From Heterohyrax brucei (Eukaryota > Chordata > Mammalia > Hyracoidea > Procaviidae), in the NCBI GenBank assembly GCA_028571685.1, contig CM053140.1, positions 28,315,501-28,379,500 of the forward strand: a DNA stretch of 64,000 nt. Direction: 5' to 3'. Below are positions 44,738 to 57,019 of the stretch, piece by piece (position 1 is the first letter of the stretch; every line of letters begins with the position of its first letter). Made by a program: the position numbers and the translations under genes. The notes under the pieces were generated by a model that was given only the letters and a program-made list of their open reading frames with translations, was not told the DNA's origin and did no database searches.

Positions 44738-47700
44738 GAGCCAAACAATGCGTCACCTGAAGAGCTCCATCTGGGCCTACAGGATGCATCACCTGGAGTG
44801 TGTGTTCCTGGCCAACACAACCCATCACCTGAGGAGCCTGCTCCTGGTTCAAAATACGAGTCACCTAAGAAGCCTGCCAAGTGTCCACATGGCCCGACAC
44901 TTGGGCAGCCCTCAGCACGTACTCAGCACCCCTCACCTGGGGAGGCCCTTCCCGGTCAGCACAAGCAGTCACCAGAGGAGCTGCCTCCAGGTGTGAACAG
45001 GACGTAACAAGAAGAGACAATTCCATGTTCATTACTCTCGTCACTTGAAGAGACTTCTCTTAGTCCACAACAGGCATCACCCGGAGGGCCTGCTCCGGCT
45101 CCCCAGTATGGGTCACCCGAGGAGCCTGCCAAGAGTCCACGTGGCCCATCACTTAGGCCTCCCTAACCAGGTCTTCAGGGACCACCTCCTGGGAAACCCA
45201 CGCTCAGCCACCACAGCCCGTCGCCTGAAGAACACCCTCCAGGTCTGATCATTGCATCAGAGAGAGAACTCCATGTCTATTATTCCCCTCACCTGAAGAG
45301 ACTGTTCCAGAGCCACAATATGCTTTACCTCAGGAGCCCACTAGAGACTCACCTGGACTGTCACATAGGCAGCATTTAGCAGGTCTTCAGGGTATGTGAT
45401 CTAGACAGCCTCCTCCCAGTCAACACGACCATCACCTGAGGAGCCCCCTCCAGGCCCAAACAGGGCGTCACAAGAAATATTCCAGGTCCAATACTTGTAT
45501 CACCTGGAGATGCCACTCCAGGTCCACCGGACTCAACACCTAGGGAGTTCACGCTAAGTCCGCTGAATGCATCATCTCAAGAGACTGTGCCTGGTCCAAA
45601 ATGTGCATCAATCTGAGGACCCTGACACATGTCCTCGTGGCCCAACACTGAGGCAGCTCTCGGCAGCCCTTCAGGCCCATCCCCTGGGAAGCCCACTCCC
45701 AGCCAACACAACCCGTCACCAGAAGAGCCACCTCCCGGTATGAATGAACATCATAGAAAGAGAAGACTCCCTGTCCATTCTTCATGCTACCTGAAGAGGC
45801 TGCTCTAAGTCCATAATATTCGTCACCTGGGGAATCCTCTCCAGGTCCACTGGGAACCTCGCTGGGACGGACTCCTCTGGGGCCACAGTACGCATCACCT
45901 GAAGAAACTGCTCTGGCTCCACAGTAAGCATCGCCTGAGGAGCCCGCTACATGTCCACGTGGCTCACACGTGAGCATCCCTCACCAGGCCTTGGGGCCCA
46001 CCACCTGGGAGTCCATGCTTGGCCAACACAGCCCACCACCTGGGGAACCCCCTCCAGGTCCAAACAGGGCATTACAAGAAGACACACTTCATTTCATTAC
46101 TCCCATTACCTATTAACAGACTGCTCTGGGTGCACAACATGCATTACCTGAGGAGCTCGCTAAAACTGCATGTGGTCCATCAGCTAGACAGCTTTTAGCA
46201 GGTCCTCAGGGCACCTGGGGAGCCCACTCCAGGTCCACTAGACACATCACCTGAAGAGACAGCTCTGGGTCCACCAGACACATTATCTCAGTGATCCATG
46301 TGGTCCATCACCTAGGTAGCTCTCAGCAGATCCTCAGCGCCTGTGATCTGGGGAGCCCACTCCCAGATAACAATGAGGTAAACAATGAGGAAGCACAAAC
46401 AGGTTGTCACGAGAAGAGACAACTTCATGTTCCTTCCTCGTATTACCTGAACATACTGCTCCGGGTCCACAATATTCATCACCTGGAGAGCCATCTCCAG
46501 GTTCCCTGGGCGCATCAGTGGAAGAGCATACTCTGGGTCTCACATATGCGTGGGAAGCCCTCTAGAGATCCAAATGGCTCATTACTTAGGCAGCCCCCTC
46601 TTGGTCATTTGGGCAAGTCACCTGGGAAGTCCAGTCTCAGCCAACACAGCCAATCCCCTGTGGAGTCCTCTCCAGGTCCAAAGGGAACATCACAGGAAGA
46701 GGATGCTCCATGGCAAATACTTCTAGTACCTGAAGAGACTGCTCCAGTTCCGGAACTTGCACCACCTCAGGACCCGCAACCCACTGACACAGAGCATCAC
46801 CTATGGGACCTGAACCCGACCCATGTGGAATGTCACTTGTTGGGTCCACTCCTGATCAAGAAGGAGCATCAAGACCTGCCACCAAATGAAGTGAAGCATA
46901 ACCTGTGGGGGCTACCTCCAGTCTAAATGGGCCCTCCCCTGTGAGGCCTGTCCCCAGCCGACACGTAGTATCACCTGTGTGTTCATCCATGATGTACAGG
47001 GAGCATCAACTCTGTGGCCCATCCCCAACTGAATGGGAACATCACCTGCAGAGACCGCCCCCCAACAAACACGGAAACTCACCTGGCAGACCCACGGATG
47101 ATCCACAGGGAACATCACCTCTGGGTCCAGACCCCAATCGACACAGGACATCACCCATGGATCTGCCCCTAATCAACAAGAAGGGTCACCTGTGGAGTCC
47201 ACCCCTAAAGAGTTCACACCCAGTATGCACATAGCATCGCTAGTGGTGCCTGCCCCCAATGTACAGGGAGCATCACCTGAGGGCACTGCACCCCCAATAC
47301 ACACAGAGCATCACCTACAGCGCCCATCCTGGATACACAGGAAAGATCACTTGTGTGCCTGGCCCCCAGATGACACAGGGCATCAACTGTGGGAACCACC
47401 CTGGATACACACAGATCATCAACTCTGGAGCCCACACCCAATCCTTATGGGGCATCACCTTCCAGGTCCGCCCCCGCCCCATCTACAGAGACTATTGAGA
47501 GAGGAAAGCCTGAAGAATTATATAGCCTTTCCTAAAATACCAGAACCCTGAAGGTTTCAAACCTGAAGAGTTATAGCCTTGTTAAAAGCACCAGGAGTCT
47601 GGAAGCCTGGCACAAGAAAAACCTGCCTCTTGTAAGCAGTTTGACCCCCGGAGAAAGGAGAGCCCCCTCCTCACAACTTAAGAATTTGTTTATCTTTATC

Positions 47701-49170
47701 TTTGTAACCATGTTAACACCAGTTAGAAGGCAGAATGACAATTTGTAAAGCTACTAATACCAGTAGGAATGCTACATGAAAATTTCTTTGCTTGAACTTT
47801 CTGGAAAGCATATATAAGCTCTGGAATTTAGCGGGACGGGGAACATAGCCATTTTTGGATTCAGTTCACTGCGTTCTGCCAGCTAATAAAGCCTCTTCCT
47901 CTAACAATAAACGGAGTTTGGAGTGATCCTTGCTCCCCCTGGAATTTTGTAAACTCCTGTTTTTCCTGCAACACTATCACTAGTGGGACCACTCCCAATT
48001 AACAAAGACAGTCACTTGTAGGGATTGCACCCCCATCAACAAAGAGCATTATCTATGGGGCCCAACCCCAGCACACGTAGAGCATCACCTTTTAGGCCAG
48101 CCCCCAGTAATCAAAATGAGCCATGACCTCCAGAGCCTGTCCCAGACCCACACACAGCAGCATCTCCAGGGACTGCCCCACATCCACACAGATCATCACC
48201 TGTGGGGCCCACTTCCAATCCAAAGGAAATATCACCTGCAGGGTCTTCCTCCAGGTGACACAGGGCATCACTTGTAGAGCCCTCCCCCTATCCACGAAGA
48301 GCACCACCTCAATCCATATGGGGCATCACTTTCAGGGCCTACTCCCAGTTCACAGCTAGTATCACCCGCGGGTCCACTCCTGAATAACAAAGACCCTCAC
48401 CTGCAAGGCCTGCCCTCATTTCAAGGGGAGCATGACCTATGGGGACCATGCCAAATTGCCATGGGATACCGCATTTGGGGCCAGTCCTGGATTCAACTGT
48501 GTCATCAATTCTAGGGGTCTACCCCCTGTTCACACAGTCCGTCACCTGCAGGACCCACCCCAGCTCCAAAGGGAGCATCAGCTGTGTGAGCCACATCCAA
48601 CTGACATGAGGCATCACCTATGGGGACCACCCGAGCTGTACAGGGAATCTCACCTGTGGGGCATGCCCTGGATTCCTAAGGATCATCAGCTCTGAGGCTT
48701 GTCCCCAGTTTACAAGGAGCACTAGCTGCAGAGCCCACTCCTGGTCCACAGAGATCATAAAGTGGGGCCCACCCCAGAATCATAAGGAACATCACCTACA
48801 GGGGCCACTCCCCAACAAACATGGAGCACCACCTCAGGGACCAACTGCTGATCCACAGGAAGCATCACCTGTGGGATCTGCCCCGAACCAACAACACAGG
48901 GCATCACTTGTGGGATCCATCCTGGATCCACACAGATCCGCAGCTCTGTGGCCTAACCCAAGTTCTCAGGAAGCATCAACTGAGGGGCTGGACTTCAAAC
49001 CATGCAGAGCATCACATGCATACAGCATCACCCGGACGGCCTGCCCCTAACCAACACAGAACATCACTCGCAGAACCTGCCACAATCCATAGGGAACATG
49101 ACCGTAGATCCGTCCCCAATTCACACAGAGCATCACCTGCAGAGCCAGTTCCTGATCCACAGAGAGCGTC
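44735..49170 (+). repeat. Degenerate 36-bp minisatellite (coding-derived)
   Basis: Successive units start with a 'catcacctg' motif at about 36-bp spacing; a typical form is catcacctgtggggcccacc followed by cccaatccacacaggg. In one frame this reads ASPVGPTPNPHR or, in the first kilobase, ASPEEPAPGPxx. The span minus the inserted LTR (478 bp) is about 3.95 kb, equal to roughly 110 units if indels are small. Stops are frequent, though an open stretch of 211 codons remains at 46291-46926. The last units pass into a frame with EPVPDPQRASHLELSLEHKE near 49140-49205. Confidence 0.9.
47496..47973 (+). mobile_element. Solo LTR, ERV1-like, inside the minisatellite
   Basis: A 478-bp LTR starting tgagagaggaaagcctgaag and ending tttttcctgcaaca, with a 4-bp duplication ctat (47492-47495 and 47974-47977). 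A TATA-like gcatatataagctctgg lies near 47809 and an aataaagcctcttcct signal near 47885. Minisatellite units resume on both sides. Confidence 0.9.
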
Positions 49171-49854
49171 ACATCTGGAACTTAGTCTGGAGCATAAAGA
49201 GCCTCAGCAACTACTGGCACTGGTTCCTGGGCCAAAGCTGGTACCAGGCCTTCATTCCCTTCACTGCAGAAGGCATCTCTTTCATATTTTGGCACTGTTT
49301 TCTTGATCTACATTTCCTTCTTTGTTTAGCTAACTTTAAATTAACTAAAGGTGTGGCCTTAAATACTGTTTCACATTTTGAACATTTTAAAGTGTGTCAT
49401 TCAGTGGTCTTGTAAGCTGTTTTTGAGAATGGTGCAGGACTGGGCAGCGTTTGGGGCTATCACACTTAAGCTCAGTCCATTCAGTTCCAGAAATTACAGA
49501 CCAGCAAGTAGAATGATCTTTCATTCTCATTCTTCTGTCCTGGGTTTTACTAACAAGGTAAAATATTGCCATAAAAGATTAGACTGGTTTCATCTGAAAA
49601 AGCAAAAGCATAGGGAGCTGAGGGGGAGCGTTAGAACTATGGTAAATAACAGTAATAATAGAATATACCCAGCAATTATTTGCACTCACTGATACTTCTG
49701 TAAGAGGCACCCTTGGACGCTCCCGGAGTGTCCTATTCATTTGGTTCTTGTACATGAGAAATGAAGTTTTTCCTGCCCAGATGCTTTCTAGGTTCTGTCT
49801 GCTAACACAAAAAAGAGTTTCTTTTCCCTTTCCTAATTAGATAGATATGTAGGC
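49171..49854. other. No gene recognised
   Basis: After the minisatellite the sequence becomes AT-richer. No exchange-domain (CDC25) exon of the RALGDS family is visible. Confidence 0.5.
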
Positions 49855-52090
49855 ATGAACATTCCCACAATCCCACCACTCCAGCATTTCTGGGCCTTAG
49901 CACTGGATTTGGATCAAAATGGAAAATCTGTGGCCTCTGGACAGCAGTTTCACTGCTCTGCTGGCTCTGCAGTGTCAGAGCTGGAAGGACCAGCTAGTGA
50001 TGACCTGGTTAGTCCACCTGCCTTGCTCACAGATGGGCAAGGGCCAGAGATAGAGAGTGGAGACAGGAAAGCCAGGCCTTTAGACCTATCCTGCACCTCA
50101 GCACCATCACCACAGATTTTTCCCCCTTGCCTGTCACCTTGAAGATTTCCTTTGATGCGATCCTCACCCTTCTCCCTCTGCCTCAGGCCTTTTTCTCTAC
50201 CTAGCCTATGGAAATGAAAACAAGAACAGTGGCCTCTGTAGGCCCAGCTGGGCCTAACTAAGTCTGATTGTCTGGGGTGGGGGGCCCTGAGTGTGACTGT
50301 CTGGGGTAGAGGGAGCTCTGACTGAAAACAGTGCCGTGTGGGAAGAGTGAGAGAAGGCCTGAAAGGAAGCAGGCTAAGGAGGAAACGAAGAGGACAATCT
50401 GCCCCCTCTCAGTGACTTGGGGTGGGAGTGATCTCAAGCTGGGCTCACAGTACCATGTGGGAGGCCTCAGGCCCCTTTCCCCTGCCCCAAACAGAAACCC
50501 TAGGCCAGCCCAGGTCCCCCAGAGGAGCCTGCCTGAACACTGGCTGCTTGGAGAAGGCAGAGCAGTTGGGGGAAAACAGAGCTCCAGATCCATCTTCTTG
50601 CTTTGGGAGTGGGGGACAGGGCCCATGGGGTGGGGGACTGCATGTAGATGAGTTCTGTGAGTCTACCTGTGAGTCTGGCAGGTCCAGGTCTGCTGTCAAG
50701 TAAGGACTTCTGGGGTGAGCACAAGGTGAGCCATGGGTGTACCCCCTCCCATGCACTATTGTGGGGCTATTGTGGGGGACATTCCTAGCCATGGAGGTGG
50801 TGTCTGTGAGCACTGATCCACACCCAATCTGCCATATCTACTCACCTCCCCTACCCTACTGACAGTCCCAGTAAACATGCCCAGGTGGGTACCTGCAGGG
50901 CCCCTTGCTCTCACCCCTTCATGGAGAAGGGGCTTCTAAAAGGAGCCAGAAACACCTCCCACACACACTTCCTGTCCATTGGGCTCTCCTTGGGCCTCCA
51001 GGTTGGGTCCTCTGCCTCCCTACCCAAGGAACTGTGGGGATGGAGACAGTGCTTCCGAGCGGCACACACTTTCCTCCACTCCTCCATGAGGGGTCCACAG
51101 TTTTCCACTCTGGGTTTGGGGCCCTGTAGACCGCCAGCCTCCACCCCTGCTCTTTTGTCACCAAAGGCCACACTGTATGGACTGCACTCTAGCTAGATGG
51201 GTTCCCAGGACTCCTAGGCATCCAAGCCCTTTCTGGTACCCAGAGTTGCACATCATTCACACCCAAGGTTGTAGCCACAGAAGGAATATTATCTCCAGTT
51301 GTCATGGTTCATAGCTGGGCCAGACAACATGGTGATCCCAGACCTGGGAAAGGGGCAGAACCCCTGCTCTGTCAGGTGACACCATCCAGGGAGGGGACCC
51401 CACTCTCTGGGCTTCTGGAGAAGCTACTTTCAGACCATGAGGAAGGCTCTGGGACAGGCAGGTCACAGTCCTGCATTAAATGGAGCAGGGGCTGGAGCAC
51501 CTCAGGATTCCGGTACCACTTCTAGAGTCCCCTCAGGCTGCTTCCATTGCCCTCCCCACTCAAGTGCCTTCAAGCACACCCTTGGGCCACAACTTCCATC
51601 CTCAAAGAGGAAAAACCAGCAGGAAGGAAAAGATCTCGCAGCCCCAAGGATTCCTCTTTCTTACCACGGAGGAGAAGATTCGGCAACCTGGGCAGTCACA
51701 GATAGGAGGGCGCACCTGCAGGATGTCCTTGGACACAAGCGTCTTCAGACTTTTCCCTATGAGGAGAACCAGAGGCAGCACAGATTGAGGGACAGACCGA
51801 AGGCGCAGAAGCCCGCACAGACAGCACGCCTTCCTCAGGCGCAGCCAGCAGCAAGTGTGTGAAGTGCACCATCCCCCTTTCCACCTCTCTCCAATTTCCC
51901 GACCGCAGTCCAGCCCACCCTCGCGGATGCCACCACGGGGATCTACAGGACTCTAAACCCAACTCCAGGTGAGCGCCCTTCCTGCCAAACGCTTGCCTTC
52001 CTCCCCTTCTCCGAGCCCCTCTCTGCCCTCCACCCACTCCAGGCCGCCTCCCTCCTCCGGGAGTTGGGGGCCACACCCAGGAAGGCTTAC
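49855..52090. other. No gene recognised; one exon-like stretch at 51909-51968
   Basis: GC-rich unique sequence with many overlapping frames of 60-140 codons that support each other in no way. At about 49975-50060 an old repeat-like motif occurs (gagctggaaggaccagctag). A 60-bp stretch at 51909-51968 is bounded by tttcccgaccgcag and aggtgagcg, but its protein (open in two frames) is unknown to me. Confidence 0.4.
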
Positions 52091-52139
52091 TCTGGGCTCG
52101 GTGAGGCGGAGCGGAGAGCCGTGGGGACCTGCATCTTCG

Positions 52140-53750
52140 CCCACCTGCGGCAGGACAGGGCAGCCACTGGAATGACGAGAATCTCAAAGTCGAGGGCCAC
52201 CGGTTTCTAACTTTCCAACTGCCTCACGGCGCGTGGCGCTCAGCGATCAACCGCCACCTGGTCGCGCGCTTAGAGCCAGGCTCTTACCGGCCCCGCCACT
52301 GGAGCTCAGCGCTCGCTCCCACACCGTCACTGAACCCTGCGCCGCCCACACCTGCCCGCACAGCACCCGAGCCTTCCCTTTCCCTCCACGAGCGCATCCC
52401 CGCACCCTGGCTGCATATGTACCCTTCTGTTGTTTCCAGAACCCGGGTCCCCGTTCAAACATGAAGGTGTCCCACCCAGCCAGTCTTCTGCTGGCTTCCC
52501 CGAATTCCCGTCAGCTTCCCCTAGGCCTCTGGGCCTTCCAAGGCGACCTTTCAGGATGGAGGTTGTTACCTCACAGCCCAGGATCCTCACTGGGTCAATA
52601 AGGCCTCCCTGGCCGCAGAGCTAGGGGATCAGGCCCTCGGGTCCCGTGGGAGGGGAAGGGTGGCAACTAGCCCGCGTCCCACAGCCACTACTCCTTTGTA
52701 GAGGATACAAATTTCAGTCTTTGCAGTCTTTTCGGCCGCTGACAAACTAGCAGTCACTTGGCGGGGGCACTCCCGCAGGGGCGAATGGGTCGGCCCCTGG
52801 TGCCAACGTTAACAGCGCGCTCTTGGTGCCACACTCCACCTCGGTGCCAAGCTGGCCGTGGTCCACTAGTGGCTGCAATATCGCTCCGCAGCCGCGGCTG
52901 CCGAGAAGCGCTCGAGAGCCAACGGGTCCTGGGACCGTTGGAAGTGAGCGGCGCCCTCGCGGAGCCTCAGGTAGGCGCGCGGGACGCGGGGCAGCCAACG
53001 GTGCCTCGCAGCCAGGCAGCAGCGAGTAGGGTCACAAAGGCTTGCAGCAGAGCTGAGCAGCCGGGCAGCGGCAGTGCCACCAGAGTCGTGAGGATGGTAG
53101 CTAGGGCTAGGGCCAGATTCTTAAGGCGTAGGAGCACCTTCTTGAACGTCTGCGTGGCACGTAGACCGCCTCTCGGTTTGGCTACCCGCCCATGGCGCAG
53201 CTTGTTCCGGCCCCGGCTGGAGCTGGTTTAACAAATGAGGGAGGAGGACCGGCAGGCGCCTGACTTCACGTCCCCACTGATGGCTTCTGCGGCCTGGTGC
53301 CCGAAACCACCACCGACGCACCCCTAGTCGAGCCGCTCCGGGCTGCTGCCCCGCCGGCTGGCAGCCGCTCCCCGACCTGAGGCTTGGTGCTGCCCAGAGC
53401 CGCTATAGACACAAGGTCGCCCCCCTGAGTGCTGCAACTCCTCGATTCTGGGGCTGTGCGGGCCACCTGCCCAGCACCCCCTGGAGCTGGCCCACGCCCC
53501 ACTCACTGGCCAGCCGGTCGGGAGGTGCCGGACAGTGAGGAGTTTCAGGGCCCGCGCCTGGCCCCATCTGCGGGTCTCAGGTCCCTACACACCGTCTCTC
53601 GTGTGCGCGCTCAGCTTGCCCGGCGGTAACTTGGGAGAGACTCGCACCGCCGCCGCCTCCACTGCTGCAGCCACAAGTTGGCCCATTTAAGTGGCTTCGG
53701 CGCCGCTGGCTGGAGTAGTCTCCGGCGGGGGCGCGTGACGGCTGACCAGG
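52140..53750. promoter_or_regulatory. CpG island, gene unknown
   Basis: CpG dinucleotides are dense here (for example ggcgcgtggcgctcagcg near 52228 and ggcgcgcgggacgcgggg near 52974) and sparse on both sides. Such islands usually mark promoters of broadly expressed or developmental genes. Open frames on both strands (for example 52758-53231 plus) are typical of GC-rich DNA and match nothing I know. A minus-strand exon-like segment (52091-52144) with an acceptor ctgccgcag and donor gtaagc lies at the edge. Confidence 0.65.
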
Positions 53751-54169
53751 CTCACACAGGCGGGAACGAGAGCTGCAGGATAGTTCTACATACCCTGCCC
53801 TTTTCTCAAGGGATCAGAGCAGAAGGAAGGGAGACCCTGGAGACCGATATGGGGAGATGGTGCACGCTCAGCGCGCACACTAACCTATCCTAGACTGGGG
53901 TCACTTCACCAGCGGCTGGTATCCTGGAAAGCTGGAGCAGGACCCGCACAATGGCCCCTCAGCAGGTGAAGGTTGTATGAGCCTGCAGCTCTGGGCAGTG
54001 TGCGGGTGGGTGGTCTCCGCGGTGCCTCTGCAGGGTGTTAGACTGATTTGTGGCTTGTGGCCTCAGAACTGTGTTGGGGAGGATCCGTGTTCCATGAGTA
54101 ATAAAACAGTAATTCTGTCAGTTGTTGCACCCAAACTTTTCACTTGATGCTAGTTTTGTGATCTACCCA
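53751..54169. other. No gene recognised
   Basis: Transition out of the CpG island; nothing supported. Confidence 0.4.
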
Positions 54170-54189
54170 CTTTGAGGTATTCATATAAT

Positions 54190-54262
54190 TGTTCCATTTC
54201 ATAGATGAGACAACTGGGATAGGGATGCGTTCAGTAGTTCATCCAGTGCCACACAGCTATTT
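54190..54262 (-). repeat. MIR relic
   Basis: ttccatttcatagatgagac, then aactgggatag, and later gtgccacacagctatt: the complement of the MIR core. Confidence 0.65.
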
Positions 54263-54645
54263 CAAACTTGGGCAATCTGAGAAAAATGGAGCATGGGTTA
54301 GCTGGTGGCAGAATTTTGGAACCCGAGTTGTCACCACCTCAGCTTGGCATTCTGGTTGACAGTGGCTGAACCCTGGCCACAGCCTGGCACGTAACCACGT
54401 TGAACACTAGCTGCCACCTCGCTGCTCTTATTCCTCTGCTTAGGGCCCCTCTGCCACTGGGATGAGACATAAGTCAGAACCGCTGCTGCTGCCACTGAAG
54501 GAGGGAGGGAGGAAGGGTCATAGTTAACCTGGGGGCTGCAGCCTGAGGTGTAGTAGATGGCAACCTAGTGACCACAGATATCCTGAGGGAGCCTGGGCAT
54601 CCCACTGGCCCTGGGCCTCATCCCAGGCTCTCAGGTAGAATAAAC
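54263..54645. other. No gene recognised
   Basis: Unique-looking sequence; nothing supported. Confidence 0.4.
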
Positions 54646-54649
54646 AGAA

Positions 54650-55125
54650 GGCCCATCCTAAGGCCCTTAGCATCAGGGACTCCATCTTGAATTCTGAGGC
54701 TCCATTATGAACTCTGAATAATCTTTCTTGCTTTAATGACCAGACTTTAACTACACCGGGCAGGGTAGGATGAAAGACATGTTTTGAGCATTTTTCAGAT
54801 CACCAACCCAGACTAGGTGACACCTAGCACCTGTCTCATCACCCTGCTGATCTGTATGAAAGACAGGACCAAAGAAACCTAGATCTCCTTTAAGACTCCC
54901 ACCATGAACCCATTAACATTCCTTATGCTTATCTACCTCTACACCAGCACATAACCTATTACTTTAAAAACCCTCTAGAGGGGGGAAAAATTAGACAAAC
55001 TTTGGAGGAAGCTATCCCCTCTGTCTCTTGTATATTGATATACAATAAACCTCTTGATATTCACCTCACGCCGTCTCAGTATTGGCTTTGTGGCAGGCAG
55101 CACAAATCCACGTTTTATGGTAACA
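54650..55125 (+). mobile_element. Probable solo LTR, plus strand
   Basis: LTR-like layout: a promoter-like tactttaaaaaccctc near 54960, then ctgtctcttgtatattgata and acaataaacctcttgatatt, typical of gammaretrovirus-like LTR R/U5 parts. A plausible end is atggtaaca near 55125. No certain target duplication, so the limits are approximate. Confidence 0.6.
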
Positions 55126-55554
55126 TCTCTGCCAGCCTTGACCACCACCTTCCCATCCCTGCTCCCACTCCTTATCTTGGAGTTTCCCCCTACCTCCTCT
55201 CTGCACACTGCTTCCCTACAGTCCCCTCTTCACTCATTCATCAATCAATCAATCATTTACTGAGCACCATATGTGGTACAACCCCAGGAATAGTCCAAGA
55301 CCTGGAGGTGAGGTTGGAAGGTGAGAGACAGATGCAAAGAAATGTAGGTGTCCCTGAGACAGAAGGTATGGAGTAGGGGGTTCAGGTGAGCAGAGTAAGG
55401 CTGTCCCCTGCTCTGGCTGCCTGAGTATACTGAGGGTCTTCCTTCTACCAGCAGGTCTCAGACGCTCCCAGATGCAGGGGCATGGGGTCTAAGCACTTGG
55501 TCCCAGGTGTGGGCCCAGCTTCTGGAAGAGAGGGTGCACACAGGCATGGGCATA
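55126..55554. other. No gene recognised
   Basis: Contains a short (atca)n-like patch near 55239 and an old dispersed-repeat motif (catttactgagcaccatatg). Nothing else supported. Confidence 0.4.
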
Positions 55555-55850
55555 CTGACACCCATGCACACTGAACCCACACATATGCACACACACTGAC
55601 ACGTATACACACATGCACACACATGGATGCACACTCCCTCTTACACCCACTGAAAAACATGTTCACACACATTTGCTCCCACAGCCACCAACAAATGCAC
55701 TCCTCAGAAGCATGCTCATTCTACACGTGCTCACCGCGTGTACTTACACATGTGTGCACAGCACCTACCAAAGCTGTCTGCCCAGGACACACACACAGAG
55801 ATATAGACAGCTTCGTCACAAACATACTCAGACACCTATGTGAGCTCTCA
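55555..55850. repeat. Imperfect CA-rich tandem tract
   Basis: Irregular cacaca/catgcaca units (for example cacacatgcacac near 55610), too diverged for a clean period. Open frames over it reflect the repeat. Confidence 0.75.
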
Positions 55851-57019
55851 CAGGAGCTGATGGACACAGACACAACCCTAAGACCTGAGCACAGGCCCCC
55901 AGGCATGCAAATTGCTGCAGACATGCACGCATCCACCTGCCCTGATGACACATCAGGGCTGGAGTCCTATTGGCAGCACTGTGAGCCAGGAAGGGTTAAT
56001 CTAGAAGGTCAGAAGTCAGTGGGGCACCCTTAGGTGACTGGTGACCAGAGCCTTCAGGAAGGCTACTGCCCTTGGCTTGCAGTCAGATGGGTTACCCTGC
56101 TGGGACCCAGTGAGTGGGTCTCTGGCCAGTCTGAGTGGGCCCCCAGTCACCATCTCTCAGGGGACAGGGAGGTGACACCTCTGCAGAGGTGAAAGCTACT
56201 GTTAAGCCACCCCCCACCCTGTGTGGGTATAGCATCAGACCCTTTCAGGCATACATCTGAGGACCCAGCAGATGTGGGTAGCTGCTGCCACCCCTCAGCT
56301 CTTGTGCTGCAACTGTCACCTGCCAAGGACCTGGGGCCTGAGCTGGGCCCTGAGGGGAACAGTAGGGTAGCGGCCCGGACATTTTGTGCAGAAGCAGAGC
56401 TCCAGCCAATGGCCTGAGTGCTGGGTCCTCCCGACTGTGCGCCTAGAACTCTCTCCCCTTCTTAAGACCTTGGTTTCTGCAACTGCATGACAAGGGGCTC
56501 TGAGGCCACAGGGTCCCTTTGCTTGGAACAAAGGCCAGGGCTCTGGTGAGGGGGTGGCTGCTCAAGCACGGGAGGCGGGACAACTTGGCTGTCTGCATGA
56601 ATGGGCGACAGCCTTGCATCCTTGCCGACTGCAGGAATGGAACTTGGGGCTGGGGTCTGGCTCTATCTACGCCCTCCTCACACAGTCCCTTCTCCCCTCT
56701 TCTTGGTGCCAGATCAAGTAGATGACCAGACCATGGTCACAAAGCCAGGGCGCAGCATGAGGCCTCAGGCTCTGTCCTGCTTCCACTGCCACCCCCAGCC
56801 ATGTACCCTATTTGTGTCCGTGGGTGGCCTCATGTGAGCACAGTGAGAAGAGGCTGATTGACCTGCCTCCTCCTCTGTCTGGTTACGGACCCATGGCTCA
56901 GGTTCTGCTTTACCCAGCTCAGCCTGGCCCTGCCTCTGGCCCCTGAGGCCAGGCGTCCTTTAGAGCCATTTATAGGCCCCTTGTCCTCCACACTGTACAG
57001 GTGGGGAAGCCTGTATGTT
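55851..57019. other. No gene recognised
   Basis: GC-rich unique sequence; open frames of 60-80 codons only. Confidence 0.45.

Noticed and set aside
44735..49170. CRISPR array
   Set aside because: The unit is a continuous degenerate 36-bp tandem repeat with no unique spacers, in a mammalian context.
52758..53231. 157-codon plus-strand frame in the CpG island, and minus-strand hydrophobic frames there
   Set aside because: GC-rich DNA has few stops by composition; no recognised protein similarity and frames overlap on both strands.
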